From: a virus
Direction: 5' to 3' (one strand)
Length of the DNA stretch: 23,650 nucleotides
Virus record (IMG/VR): IMGVR_UViG_3300046007_006128
Coordinates: 1-23,650 of that record
The notes beneath the pieces are model-generated. The model saw nothing but the letters and a program-made list of their open reading frames with translations, ran no database searches and was not told the origin of the DNA. Positions 1 to 7,754 of the stretch are shown here, piece after piece; position 1 is the stretch's first letter; every line of letters begins with the position of its first letter. The position numbers were made by a program, and so were the translations under genes.

Positions 1-409
1 AAATCCGGCATCCGGCGCCACCCAACAGCAGGCTCAGTTTCTGTCGCAGTTAAAGCAGTTATATCCTGAGCTTCGAGGTGCAGACGATAACCTGTTATCA
101 ACGATTGCCTCCCGGACCGGCGTAGCTGCGGCTAAGGGTGGCCATATTCCTGAGTTTATTACTGGCGCTACCGGACACTATGTTCAGGGTCGTGGAGATG
201 GTCAGTCAGATGAGATTCCAGCCATGCTTGCCGACGGTGAGTATGTGTTTGATGCCGACACCGTAGCCGCACTTGGGAACGGTTCAAACAAGGCAGGTGC
301 CAAGATGCTGGACAAAATGAGAGAAAACATCCGTGAGCACAAGCGTAAAGCGCCTACGGACAAAATACCTCCTAAGGCCAAGTCGCCTTTGGAATACCTA
401 AGGGGTTAA
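1..409 (+). CDS. Virion-associated protein, C-terminal part (5' partial)
   Basis: The frame is open from base 2 to the stop at 407-409, so the gene begins upstream of the window. The visible 135 residues include a Gly-rich stretch with KGGHIPEF and then GRGDGQSDEIPAMLADGEY, followed by a basic helix and the end PLEYLRG. From memory, this 'DGQSDxIPAxLxDGEYVxDAD' block is common at the C-terminal end of large phage structural proteins, often tail or internal virion proteins; its function is not established. It lies 2 bases upstream of the next gene and clearly belongs to the same late operon. The exact virion role cannot be told from this fragment. Confidence 0.75.
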   Translation, partial: NPASGATQQQAQFLSQLKQLYPELRGADDNLLSTIASRTGVAAAKGGHIPEFITGATGHYVQGRGDGQSDEIPAMLADGEYVFDADTVAALGNGSNKAGAKMLDKMRENIREHKRKAPTDKIPPKAKSPLEYLRG

Positions 410-411
410 AG

Positions 412-3213
412 ATGGCTACACCAGAGCAATTAGCACAGTTTCAAAATTTGGTGCAAAGCGGTGATTTTGCTAAAGCGGCTACGCTTGCACAGGGTCAGGG
501 ATTTGGCGCTCAAGATGTGACCAATTACATCAATACTAATCCTGCCTTATTTGGGTTTCCTAGCGAAGTTCCGTTAAGTGCGGTTCAGCCATTTTTTACG
601 ACAGGAACAACTGGTGCGCCAGCCACGACTGCAACTACAACAACTACGCCAACGAAACCGACAACCCCAACGACTCCAACGACCCCAACAACACCGTCAA
701 CCACAACCCCGGTAACAACGGTCACTACGCCCACAACGACCCCGACTCAGACCGGGGGTAGTTTTACTCAAGGTGCGCCGCTTCCGAACATTACGACCAC
801 CCAGACGCAGGCAACCTCTGCCCCGTCTTGGTACATGGATTACTTGTCCGGGCTTGCCCAAAAGAGCGCTCAGGCCGCTCAAGGGGCTCAATATGTCGGT
901 GCATCCCCGCTTCAACAGCGGGCTTTTGATCTGACCGGTCAAGCGGCTGGCCAATATGCTCCGATGCTCCAAAAGGGTGCGGGGTTTGCTGAGACCGCCG
1001 GTGGTGCTAAGGCTTATCAAGACATCGATAAGTACATGAACCCCTATGTTCAGGATGTGGTTAAACGCATCGGGGAACTAGGGCAACGTCAAATTGAGCA
1101 AAATATCGCCCCCGGTGTTACTTCCGGTCTTGTCGGGGCTGGTCAGTTTGGCTCCAAAAGGGGCGCAGAAGCTCTTGGACAGACTCTCAGGGACGTCCAG
1201 CAAAACATCCTAGGTCAGCAGTCCCAAGCCCTACAGTCGGGCTATACGCAAGCCTTAGCGGCCGCACAAGGGGATCTATCCCGTCAGTTGACCGCTGGCC
1301 AGCAGTTAGGCGCCCTTGCCCAAGCCGGTCAGGGCATGAATGTCGCTGATATCAATGCCCTTGCAACCCTCGGTGCGCAGCAACAAGCCATCCAGCAAAA
1401 TAAGGAACTCTTTCCTCTACAGCAGCTGGCTAATCAGGCGGCAGTCATGCGTGGCTACGCAGTCCCGACCAGTGTTTCAACCCAATACACCGGACCGATT
1501 CCGGGAGCATATGCGGCTTCCCCGCTTCAGCAGATCGCTGGTATTGCTGCCCTTCTTGGTGGAATGAGTAATACCAAATTGGGTACAACCGCAGGCAACG
1601 CAATAAGCAAAGCCCTAAGCAGCATATTTAGTAGCGGCTCTAGCGGCACAAGCGGCGGAAATATGACCGATTTAGATTGGTTAAATTGGGCAAAATCCGG
1701 ATCTTCTGGAACACCGGGGGTGCCGTTTTCGTTAGAAGACCTAGCGAATATGCCAGTAAAAGACGGTGGCTCCATAAAAAAGTATCGTCACGGCGGTGAT
1801 GTGCGCGGATACGCCACCGCTGGTTCGGTAAGCCCGCCCCCTATCCCGGGGGGTCTATCCGTAGACTCAAAAGCCCGCGAAGATTATTTCGCTGAACTAA
1901 ACAAGTTACTTGAGGCAATTGAGGAACGGGGTGAAGGCGGCCCAAACCTGTTTCAGGTAGCTGGAGCCTTACTTGATCCCGGTCGAACCGGTGGAGCCGG
2001 AGAGGCTTTAGGTCGGGCATCTGCCGTAATGGGCGAGAAGATTGAAAGAGAGCGGGAGAGAATGTTGCCGCTTGCTCAAGCTAGAGCCAGCATTGCAGGT
2101 CAGAAATTCCAAATTGAAAACGAAGCACGGGCTCTTGAGTTGGTTGCCAAAACTTTGGGAACGACTCCAGAAGTCATTGGTAATCAAATTTCCGACGGCA
2201 CGGTTCCGACCGATATGCTTTCAAGAATGACTCCGGGGTTATTTCTGACGGTCAATAAACTTGATCCGAAACTTGGTTCTGCCTTGAAGTCCATGTTTGA
2301 TATGGATGTTGAGCGCAAGAAACTTGTTCAGGCCGATGTCACCGCCGGAATGAATTACGCTGAAGGAATTGCTAAGTACGGTTCAGACTTTGCAAAACTT
2401 CTGCCAAGAGGAATTAGGGTTCCGGGTATGCCAGAGCCGGTAACGGCTGGGGCTACAAGCTCGCCACAGCCTCCGAGACCTGCTGTTCCAACTTCTGCCG
2501 CCCCGGCGAAGGCTCCTCCAGAGGCTACGTCAGATTTAGAGGGAATGCCTCTAGCCGCCCGAGCTGATGTGTTGCGTGACCGTGCCAAGACAAGGGAAGA
2601 AGAAACTAAGCCCATGCGGGCAGACATCATGCAGTGGACGCCCCAAGCGATCAGTTTGGCTAATAACCGTTTAGATGAGCTGATTGACATCTCTAATGAT
2701 CCCGAGGGAGCTAGAGTTTTTGGTCTGATGCAAAAGCAAGGTATTTTGCCTGCCATGGCCGCTGCAGCTCAAGAAGCCGTAAGGGTTGGACAAACCACAG
2801 TGACGTTCCCTGTTCAGCAGTTTTTAGAAAAACTAAATCTAACCCCGCCGCAACAGAGAATTTTGCGTAGAGCATCTCAGTTGTTGACTGAAGAGTTTTT
2901 TGAAAGCGCTAAACTTACTCGATCCGTATTGGGACCGCAGATGTCTAATGCCGATACGATCATCCAGCAGCGCCCCATGGCAACCATTGAGGATGCCGCA
3001 TCAACGGTTGATTACTGGGCCAAACAGCGCAAACTTCTAAACTATCAGCGTAGAGATATGTTTGGAGCGCTGGATAGATGGGATCGTCGAGTTGGTGTAC
3101 AGGCCCCGGCAAGCCAATTCTTCACTTCACGCGAGTATCAAGAGATCGTTAATAAGTACGACGACCTGCAGAAACAGTTCCGTCAGAAGTATCCCGGCTT
3201 TGGAGCACGATAA
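412..3213 (+). CDS. Large virion-type protein with Thr/Pro linker (probable internal virion or tail protein)
   Basis: This 933-residue protein starts at ATG 412, with AGGGG seven bases upstream. Residues 1-60 form a small N-terminal domain. Residues 63-114 are a Thr/Pro linker containing four tandem TTP units (84-95). Residues about 140-350 are Gln/Ala-rich and helical, with the YMNPYVQDVVKRI and GAGQFGSKRG type motifs seen in many uncharacterised aquatic phage structural proteins. Around 445-475 there is a Gly-rich hinge with GGSIKKYRHGGDVRGYA. The C-terminal half is mostly helical, with a second Pro/Ala-rich linker near 690-720. No enzyme motif is visible. Position at the end of the late operon, and the following Gly-rich protein, fit an ejected internal virion protein, but this is inference. 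Confidence 0.75.
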   Translation: MATPEQLAQFQNLVQSGDFAKAATLAQGQGFGAQDVTNYINTNPALFGFPSEVPLSAVQPFFTTGTTGAPATTATTTTTPTKPTTPTTPTTPTTPSTTTPVTTVTTPTTTPTQTGGSFTQGAPLPNITTTQTQATSAPSWYMDYLSGLAQKSAQAAQGAQYVGASPLQQRAFDLTGQAAGQYAPMLQKGAGFAETAGGAKAYQDIDKYMNPYVQDVVKRIGELGQRQIEQNIAPGVTSGLVGAGQFGSKRGAEALGQTLRDVQQNILGQQSQALQSGYTQALAAAQGDLSRQLTAGQQLGALAQAGQGMNVADINALATLGAQQQAIQQNKELFPLQQLANQAAVMRGYAVPTSVSTQYTGPIPGAYAASPLQQIAGIAALLGGMSNTKLGTTAGNAISKALSSIFSSGSSGTSGGNMTDLDWLNWAKSGSSGTPGVPFSLEDLANMPVKDGGSIKKYRHGGDVRGYATAGSVSPPPIPGGLSVDSKAREDYFAELNKLLEAIEERGEGGPNLFQVAGALLDPGRTGGAGEALGRASAVMGEKIERERERMLPLAQARASIAGQKFQIENEARALELVAKTLGTTPEVIGNQISDGTVPTDMLSRMTPGLFLTVNKLDPKLGSALKSMFDMDVERKKLVQADVTAGMNYAEGIAKYGSDFAKLLPRGIRVPGMPEPVTAGATSSPQPPRPAVPTSAAPAKAPPEATSDLEGMPLAARADVLRDRAKTREEETKPMRADIMQWTPQAISLANNRLDELIDISNDPEGARVFGLMQKQGILPAMAAAAQEAVRVGQTTVTFPVQQFLEKLNLTPPQQRILRRASQLLTEEFFESAKLTRSVLGPQMSNADTIIQQRPMATIEDAASTVDYWAKQRKLLNYQRRDMFGALDRWDRRVGVQAPASQFFTSREYQEIVNKYDDLQKQFRQKYPGFGAR

Positions 3214-4100
3214 TGGCAAAACTTGAGGATCTTGACCCATCCCTTGCTAAAGGCCCCCGGCAACGGCAGGAGGTTGACACCTCCGCATTAGAGGCTCTCG
3301 ATCCGGTATTTCGTCGCCCACCCCCAAGGTTTGAAAAGAACGAAGAAATTTCGGTTTCAGAGCTTCCGGCGGCCTACCAGATGGTTAAAGGTGCGCTGAT
3401 CGGTGAGAGCGAGCCGGACACTGGGATGTTTACCTTAGGAGGCGCTGGAACCGGAGCCATGCTAGGGGCTGCCGAGCAAAGCCGAAATATCATGCGGCTG
3501 TTCAGCAATCCTAAAGTTCAGGCCGCGGCAACAGAGGCGGTGGCAGACAACCCAGAGCTTGCTAAGTGGCTCAAGAACTGGGCAGGTATTGAGCGTCCAG
3601 CAGATGTAGGCGGGGTTCCGTCACAGTCTCAGATCTATCAGCGTACCAAAACCCATGGCAAGGCCGGAGAAAAGTTATACAAAAAGTTTGGCACTGATCC
3701 GCTCGACATTTTGCGTCAGGCAGAAAAGGCTAAAGAAACACAAGCTGCGGCTGAAGCTGCCGCACGGTCTGCTCGTATGGCCCAATTAGGGGAAAAAGCC
3801 AGTTCGGTAAGCCGTGGGCTGGGATACATCCCCGGTCTCAGTGTGGCCGCAGGTGGCCTCGGGGGATACGACATTGCTGAGGCCATGAAACGCTATGAGT
3901 CGGGTGACACGCCCGGGGCGCTCATTCAGGGTGTCGGTGGTTTAGGCGCATTAGCATCTCTTCTGCCTCATCCCGTCCCCAGAATTCTAGGTGGGGGTTT
4001 AAGTTTAATGTCTATGCCGGCGCTTTATATGTATGAAGCAATGACCGGCAAAAGACCGCCAAGTGAGCCAGCCGCCGGCCTAGGATCAATGGCGCCGTAA
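3213..4100 (+). CDS. Gly/Ala-rich virion-type protein, possibly ejected
   Basis: This 295-residue protein has an ATG that overlaps the previous stop by one base (TAATG), with GGAG upstream, so translation is probably coupled. The N-terminus is polar. Residues about 70-90 (GMFTLGGAGTGAMLGAA) and two segments at about 200-275 (GYIPGLSVAAGGLGGY and GGLGALASLLPHPVPRILGG) are glycine-rich and hydrophobic and could insert in a membrane. The middle is charged and helical. Such amphipathic proteins at the end of podophage late operons are often ejected into the host. I do not recognise a named family. It is the last gene before the intrinsic terminator. Confidence 0.7.
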   Translation: MAKLEDLDPSLAKGPRQRQEVDTSALEALDPVFRRPPPRFEKNEEISVSELPAAYQMVKGALIGESEPDTGMFTLGGAGTGAMLGAAEQSRNIMRLFSNPKVQAAATEAVADNPELAKWLKNWAGIERPADVGGVPSQSQIYQRTKTHGKAGEKLYKKFGTDPLDILRQAEKAKETQAAAEAAARSARMAQLGEKASSVSRGLGYIPGLSVAAGGLGGYDIAEAMKRYESGDTPGALIQGVGGLGALASLLPHPVPRILGGGLSLMSMPALYMYEAMTGKRPPSEPAAGLGSMAP

Positions 4101-4152
4101 TTGTCTCCTCAGGGGGATTCGTGGCCTTAACACTCCTGCCACACCCTCTTTT

Positions 4153-4176
4153 GCCCCCTACTCGGGGGCTTTTTTT
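4153..4176 (+). terminator. Rho-independent terminator of the late operon
   Basis: A 6-bp GC stem, GCCCCC (4153-4158) and GGGGGC (4164-4169), has a TACTC loop and is followed by seven T residues (4170-4176). It lies 53 bases after the last rightward structural gene. On the minus strand the hairpin is followed by AAAAG rather than U residues, so it acts on rightward transcripts only. The stop codon of the leftward gene (4158-4160) lies inside the stem. Confidence 0.85.
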
Positions 4177-4310
4177 GCCACATCGGCAAGTATTAGCGCC
4201 TCAAGTTTCCTAGCGAACTCAATGATGTCTACATCGTTGGCGTAAAAACCATTCGGGTCTTTGTTTTCGCAGTAAAAGAAAATCTGCTTGATGTCTTCAT
4301 TTGTCAGCAT
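4158..4310 (-). CDS. Small hypothetical protein, last gene of the leftward operon
   Basis: This 50-residue acidic protein starts MLTNEDIKQIFFYCEN. The ATG at 4310 is preferred because GGAAG lies seven bases upstream; a longer frame beginning at 4379 has no comparable site and would overlap the preceding gene much further. It overlaps that gene (stop at 4297) by 14 bases. It is predicted to be helical, with no signal peptide, membrane segment or metal motif. Its family is not recognised. It converges with the late operon and its stop lies in the terminator stem. Confidence 0.6.
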   Translation of the reverse strand: MLTNEDIKQIFFYCENKDPNGFYANDVDIIEFARKLEALILADVAKKAPE

Positions 4311-4512
4311 TTTTAATCTTCCATAGCTCCCAGTTGATAACTGTGTTTCTGGCAATGCTCTTTTGAACCGATGCCACATAAGGGTTCAGTTCGCTTGCCA
4401 AAAACTCCTCTACAACATTTCGATGCTCTAAAAACTTTTCGTGTTTTTTGGCCTCAGCTTCAATGGTGAAGACTTTGCCATCCGAAGTTTGGAATGCCTG
4501 TATTGTTTTCAT
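4297..4512 (-). CDS. Small hypothetical phage protein
   Basis: This 71-residue protein starts MKTIQAFQTSDGKVF. The start at 4512 is fixed by a 4-base ATGA overlap with the stop of the upstream exonuclease gene. The short beta-type N-terminus followed by a charged helix (IEAEAKKHEKFLEHRN) resembles small phage proteins in which a 'DGK-F' strand pair precedes an 'EAxxHE' helix; I know no function for these. It is co-transcribed with the recombination genes. A helper role is possible but unsupported. Confidence 0.65.
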   Translation of the reverse strand: MKTIQAFQTSDGKVFTIEAEAKKHEKFLEHRNVVEEFLASELNPYVASVQKSIARNTVINWELWKIKNADK

Positions 4513-5288
4513 TTGTGGTTGTTCTTCAGTTGCCAAAATTCTAAAAGGCGGATGAACATCTTCCAGCCCCGCTCTAAATCCTCTTCCGACCATTCAATGA
4601 TCTTGGTTAGACCCGGAACATTCCGTGATACGAAGACATTCGCGCATCGAGCCGCTGGACATCCAAGACCCACCCGGTAGGCGGCCAACTGCATAAGGTG
4701 ATCGTCAAAGCCTTCGACTTTGTCCGGATCGGTAAACTCTTTGGTCTTTATGTCTACCACCAAACCGGCGTGTTTATCTGACGCAGGTACATGGAGGTCA
4801 CACTTTCCGCCGAATCCCAGCTCATGGGCAAAGGCTCTCTCCGCAATCCACTCCCAGTCATTGAAGTGTGCCGATATAGCCTTAATACATCCGTCCACAT
4901 AGTTTTGGTAAGCGGCTGGGGTTTTACCCTCGTAATGCGTTTGAATGGCTGCATGGATGTCAGTGCCAACCTCGGCCGCGGCTTTGCCCTGCTCTTTTGA
5001 GTCGGCAATGATCCGGTCGATGTAAGCTGATTCGGCCTCTTGATCCCAGCGGGGAAGGGTTAGGGCGGCAAGCAAGACCTGCTGGAGCTTCCAGTTCTCA
5101 AGCCCCGGCTTGGCCATCACATTTAGGATTGTGGTGACCGACGGGACAAGACTTAGTTTTCTGGCATCCCGCAGGGTTGTAGGCCGCTCTTTTTTGTTGC
5201 TGCCGACCGTTGTGTAAGCCGGCTCTCCATCCCGGGTATACCAATGCCCAGCCTCTGATTTGAACGATGAAACAATAAGTTCCGCCAC
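4509..5288 (-). CDS. RecB/Cas4-like PD-(D/E)XK exonuclease
   Basis: A 259-residue nuclease of the PD-(D/E)XK superfamily. Visible core residues are H112 in GTDIHAAI, E150 (AERAF), D164 in GFGGKCDLHV, D179-x-K181 in VVDIKTK and Q200-x3-Y204 in QLAAYR, the usual RecB/Cas4 order. The N-terminus has VPSVTTILNVMAKPGL, a signature I associate with phage exonucleases of this group. The start is GTG 5288, one base after the upstream stop, with AGGAG six bases before it; a longer TTG start at 5351 would overlap the previous gene by 62 bases and has no reason to be used. With the SSB-like protein in the same operon it probably processes DNA ends for recombination or replication. It could also degrade host DNA. 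Confidence 0.85.
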   Translation of the reverse strand: MAELIVSSFKSEAGHWYTRDGEPAYTTVGSNKKERPTTLRDARKLSLVPSVTTILNVMAKPGLENWKLQQVLLAALTLPRWDQEAESAYIDRIIADSKEQGKAAAEVGTDIHAAIQTHYEGKTPAAYQNYVDGCIKAISAHFNDWEWIAERAFAHELGFGGKCDLHVPASDKHAGLVVDIKTKEFTDPDKVEGFDDHLMQLAAYRVGLGCPAARCANVFVSRNVPGLTKIIEWSEEDLERGWKMFIRLLEFWQLKNNHK

Positions 5289-5289
5289 T

Positions 5290-5949
5290 TCAGTCTCCTG
5301 TTTTGTCGTCGTAAGTAAATGTGGTGGTATCACCGAGTCGCCATTTGGCAAACTGCTCTACTCGGTACTTTTTGGTCGCTACCTTGAAGTCGGGATGCTT
5401 CAGTTGTTCCGGATTGAAAGCTGGTTCAAAGAAGCGGCAGCGGTTATTGGGTTGCAGGGCAAACTGGCCATTGTCCAGCTTTAAGAGGTTGTAGCTCTTA
5501 TGCTCGTCGGCAGTCTCCGATAGGGTGAAGTCCGGAATCCTAGGGTCTGGGTTACAGGTGTCCAAGGTGAACATATATTCCCCCTTGTGGGTCTGGCGAT
5601 CCTTGCCAAAGAACTCAGCCCGTAGCCCCTTGAGGAACGGCTTCTCCACCACGGTAACGTAGTAGCTCAACGCATCCCAGATCTGGAGGACATCAAGCGG
5701 CAACTCATCTTCTGGCAGCTCATCTCCATCGCCTTTGGTGTCAAGGTGTCTAAAGGCGTGGATCGGTAGCTTGTCATACAAGGCGCCGTACTCAGGAAGA
5801 TAAGTCTCAAACCTGAACGCCTCGCCCCGAATGGCCTTGACACTAACCCAAATCCCTTTGATCCAAGGTTGTGGATCATTTTGAAAGTCGTACAGGTATT
5901 CAGGACGAACCCAAACTTTAACCGGAGGAAGTGGGCAAACAAATGTCAC
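5290..5949 (-). CDS. Conserved phage protein of unknown function
   Basis: This 219-residue protein starts at GTG 5949, with GAGGAG eight bases upstream. It opens with PLPPVKVWVRPEYLYDF and continues with aromatic and acidic stretches (GIWVSVKAIRGEAFRFETYL, LPEYGALYDKLPIHAFR). It is probably a mixed alpha/beta soluble protein, with no signal peptide or membrane segment. I recall similar proteins in freshwater phage genomes, always unnamed. The downstream nuclease starts one base after its stop, so the two are probably translationally coupled and may work together on DNA. No catalytic motif is evident. Confidence 0.7.
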   Translation of the reverse strand: MTFVCPLPPVKVWVRPEYLYDFQNDPQPWIKGIWVSVKAIRGEAFRFETYLPEYGALYDKLPIHAFRHLDTKGDGDELPEDELPLDVLQIWDALSYYVTVVEKPFLKGLRAEFFGKDRQTHKGEYMFTLDTCNPDPRIPDFTLSETADEHKSYNLLKLDNGQFALQPNNRCRFFEPAFNPEQLKHPDFKVATKKYRVEQFAKWRLGDTTTFTYDDKTGD

Positions 5950-5964
5950 TGGTTCCGCTCCTCG

Positions 5965-6132
5965 TTACCACCATCCAAACCAAATACCCGTGCCATGAAC
6001 CCAAGCAACGGGAAAGAAGATTGCTCCAGCAATCAGAAAGCCCCAAGAGGCGGTTTGAAGGCAGACGGCGATATGGGTAAACCAAGATCCCACTAACCAA
6101 ATAACGAATAGCGCACCCCAGATTTGATTCAT
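5965..6132 (-). CDS. Small Trp-rich two-helix membrane protein
   Basis: A 55-residue gene supported by direct reading. The ATG at 6132 overlaps the upstream stop by four bases (ATGA), AGGGG lies five bases before it, and the stop at 5965 is 15 bases before the next start. The protein has two hydrophobic segments, about residues 4-25 and 31-46, with almost no charge, and ends GIWFGWW. Eight of its 55 residues are tryptophan. The size and topology suit a small phage inner-membrane protein such as a holin-like or superinfection-exclusion protein. Its place in an early recombination operon argues somewhat against a holin. Function unknown. Confidence 0.7.
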   Translation of the reverse strand: MNQIWGALFVIWLVGSWFTHIAVCLQTASWGFLIAGAIFFPVAWVHGTGIWFGWW

Positions 6133-6623
6133 ATGTTCCCCTTTGGCATCAATAAAATTTTTGCATCCGACATATCAATGAATGCGTTATTTCTTACGAT
6201 CTGGCCACCGTTTACCGTTCTTTGGGTCGTTGTATTTTCGGTCTTCATCTTGCATACGAAATTTCCCTTGTCGTCGGTAATCTTTCGGGCAAGCAAGATC
6301 TTGTCTGTAACCAAATACAAAAATCCAATGAGCGGCACTCCGAGGCCAGTCGCAACACTTCTAGAATTTAAAATCTTGTCGTAAGTCACAAGCCACTCGT
6401 TATTGCGCTGAGTTGAAAAGGTCTCCAAATCCATGTCGTATCGACACTTAGTTTCTACGCAATACATGATGACCTTATCCTTGACGAGCATGGCATCGAC
6501 CAAAGCGGGCTGATCCTTCGGGGTTTGAACATATTGATACGCCGGGAAGTTTCTTTCCCAAATAAGCGCAGCGTCTTGTTCGTCCCGAAGGGTTTGCTGC
6601 CCACGTTCAGTCTTTATGTCCAT
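6129..6623 (-). CDS. PD-(D/E)XK-like nuclease
   Basis: This 164-residue protein starts MDIKTERGQQTLRDEQ. A likely nuclease core is visible: E15 in the first helix, D43 in ALVDAMLV and E57-x-K59 in CVETKCRYDM, followed by helices and two strands (LGVPLIGFLYLV). This D...ExK order matches restriction-endonuclease-fold and resolvase-like phage nucleases. The ATG at 6623 overlaps the upstream stop by one base (TGATG); the TTG just before it is less likely. There is no strong Shine-Dalgarno, so it probably depends on coupling to the SSB-like gene. Its target is unknown: structured recombination or replication DNA is a reasonable guess. Confidence 0.65.
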   Translation of the reverse strand: MDIKTERGQQTLRDEQDAALIWERNFPAYQYVQTPKDQPALVDAMLVKDKVIMYCVETKCRYDMDLETFSTQRNNEWLVTYDKILNSRSVATGLGVPLIGFLYLVTDKILLARKITDDKGNFVCKMKTENTTTQRTVNGGQIVRNNAFIDMSDAKILLMPKGNI

Positions 6624-7270
6624 CAAAAAGGAATATTGTCATCGAGCTTTGCAATGTTATTCATTGCTGACGGAATGCCTTCCGTAACGCCACCGGAACG
6701 CTCTTGCCACTCTGGTGAGGCCATAATTTTGTTTTTAATACCGTCACTGAAAGTCTGAAATAACTCCATGTCTGGGGTTTCAATGGAAAAGATTACAGGC
6801 TCGTTGAATCCAGCCGGTAGCCCAGCTTTTTTGATGTTGGCCGGCACCGGCATGACCGCCCCGATGTTGGTGTATTCCTTGCCGTCTTTACCGGGTGACC
6901 GGGTCACGGTGATCATGGCCCACTTATCAAGGATGTTTTTAAGTTCAAACCCCTTGAGTTCCTCAGGCGTAAAGTCCCGGCCCCGCCAATTTTTAAGATC
7001 CACACGAAGCGTGGCTTTTTCAGATAGCGATGCCGTGTAGTTCTTGCTGATCGACATCGGCTCACCCTTAGGGGTCACCAAGGGGTTACCTTGATCATCC
7101 TCACCGTGAACCTCAAACTGAATCATGACCTTAGGTACATACTTGGTTTGACCCATGTACTCAGACTTCTGAGTTCCGAGATCGATAATTCGATAGCAAC
7201 GGGCCAAGTGCATCCCCGGGGGTACGGGGGCGAAACTGCTTTCATTACCGGCTTTGACTGTTAGACTCAT
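6623..7270 (-). CDS. SSB-like phage DNA-binding protein
   Basis: This 215-residue protein is rich in beta-strand-type sequence, with a basic patch (KNWRGRDFTPEEL, TVTRSPGKDGKEY). The C-terminus is acidic and ends LDDNIPF, the 'DDxIPF' tip by which bacterial SSBs recruit partner proteins. I recognise the overall pattern (ARCYRIIDLGTQ, KNYTASLSEKATLR) from phage proteins beside recombination exonucleases. A role in binding single-stranded DNA and recruiting the downstream nuclease or host repair proteins is inferred. The ATG at 7270 follows AAGGAAAGCGAAAA and overlaps the upstream stop by four bases (ATGA). Confidence 0.7.
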   Translation of the reverse strand: MSLTVKAGNESSFAPVPPGMHLARCYRIIDLGTQKSEYMGQTKYVPKVMIQFEVHGEDDQGNPLVTPKGEPMSISKNYTASLSEKATLRVDLKNWRGRDFTPEELKGFELKNILDKWAMITVTRSPGKDGKEYTNIGAVMPVPANIKKAGLPAGFNEPVIFSIETPDMELFQTFSDGIKNKIMASPEWQERSGGVTEGIPSAMNNIAKLDDNIPF

Positions 7271-7428
7271 TTTTCGCTTTCCTTTTGTTTAGAAAGACCG
7301 CAGGCGGCCCAAATCAGCTTCCAGTCGTCCTGACTGGCCTGACCTGCCTCTGCCCTATGCAGGGCGTCCTCGGTCTCTTGCATTAGCTCTAAATTCGCTT
7401 GTTCCCACATCGCTCTGTCGTCTTCCAT
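7267..7428 (-). CDS. Small acidic leader protein of the leftward operon
   Basis: A 53-residue gene read directly from the sequence: ATG at 7428, stop at 7267-7269, overlapping the SSB-like gene by four bases (ATGA). It starts MEDDRAMWEQANLELMQE and is acidic and helical, with a single segment near the C-terminus (WKLIWAACGLSKQ). The tight stop/start overlap is the main evidence that it is real. GAAAGCGAA lies two bases before the start instead of a classical Shine-Dalgarno; the next gene has the same arrangement. It is the first gene of the leftward transcript. Function unknown. Confidence 0.6.
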   Translation of the reverse strand: MEDDRAMWEQANLELMQETEDALHRAEAGQASQDDWKLIWAACGLSKQKESEK

Positions 7429-7457
7429 GGTTCGCTTTCGGTGTTTAAGGAGCCTAA

Positions 7458-7486
7458 AGCATAAAGTATCTAACTAGGAAATACAA
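7458..7486 (-). promoter_or_regulatory. Predicted promoter of the leftward early operon
   Basis: Read on the minus strand: TTGTAT (7486-7481), a 17-base spacer, then TATGCT (7463-7458), about 30 bases before the first leftward start. The -35 box is weak (3 of 6 matches) and the -10 is moderate (4 of 6). The operator-like palindrome at 7469-7485 occupies the spacer and -35, as expected for a repressed promoter. A rightward promoter must also lie in this gap, because the HTH gene starts at 7545; a poor candidate is TTTAAG (7444-7449), 17 bases, TATCTA (7467-7472). Confidence 0.45.
7469..7485. promoter_or_regulatory. Operator-like 17-bp palindrome, copy A
   Basis: The sequence is TCTAACTAGGAAATACA. 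It matches copy B (12679-12695) at 14 of 17 positions and copy C (13545-13561) at 13 of 17. It lies in the divergent gap between the leftward operon and the gene for the small HTH protein. A half-site like copy C (TGTAAC), followed by GTTAT, also occurs at 7511-7526 in the probable leader of the HTH gene, which suggests autoregulation. Binding is inferred. Confidence 0.5.
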
Positions 7487-7544
7487 GCCTCTTGCAATGG
7501 CTGAAAAAGAGTGTAACATCCAGTTATCGTCTGAAAGGAATGAG

Positions 7545-7754
7545 ATGACTTTAAAAGAGTATTTTTCAACTAAACCCTATGGCTCGAAAGCCAAGCTGGC
7601 TAAGGCGTTGGGGATCAGTAGGACATGGCTTGGGCAGATCACAAACGGGTTCAAAGTACCCAGTCCAGAGCTGTCCTTAGAGATCGAGCGGATTACGGAG
7701 GGATGTGTAAAGCGGGTAGACCTTCGCCCAGACCTATTCGGGGAGGTCAAGTGA
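7545..7754 (+). CDS. Cro/YdaS-like HTH transcriptional regulator
   Basis: A 69-residue DNA-binding protein. The helix-turn-helix is KAKLAKALGISRTWLGQIT (about residues 13-31), with the recognition helix after GIS. The end KRVDLRPDLFGEVK is the 'LRPDLF' tail typical of YdaS/Cro-like phage regulators. The ATG at 7545 is preferred because AAAGGA lies six bases before it; an in-frame ATG at 7497 has no ribosome binding site and would put extra residues over the TGTAAC half-site. Its place beside a divergent promoter region with operator A suggests a Cro- or repressor-type switch for the early operons, perhaps also acting at copies B and C. Confidence 0.8.
   Translation: MTLKEYFSTKPYGSKAKLAKALGISRTWLGQITNGFKVPSPELSLEIERITEGCVKRVDLRPDLFGEVK

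Noticed and set aside
661-696. CRISPR-like or satellite repeat
   Set aside because: The 9-base repeats are in frame, encode TTP units and have no spacers. They are a protein low-complexity tract.
4121-4142. Stem-loop GTGGC/GCCAC as a terminator for the leftward operon
   Set aside because: Only five pairs with a 12-base loop and no T-run on the minus strand.
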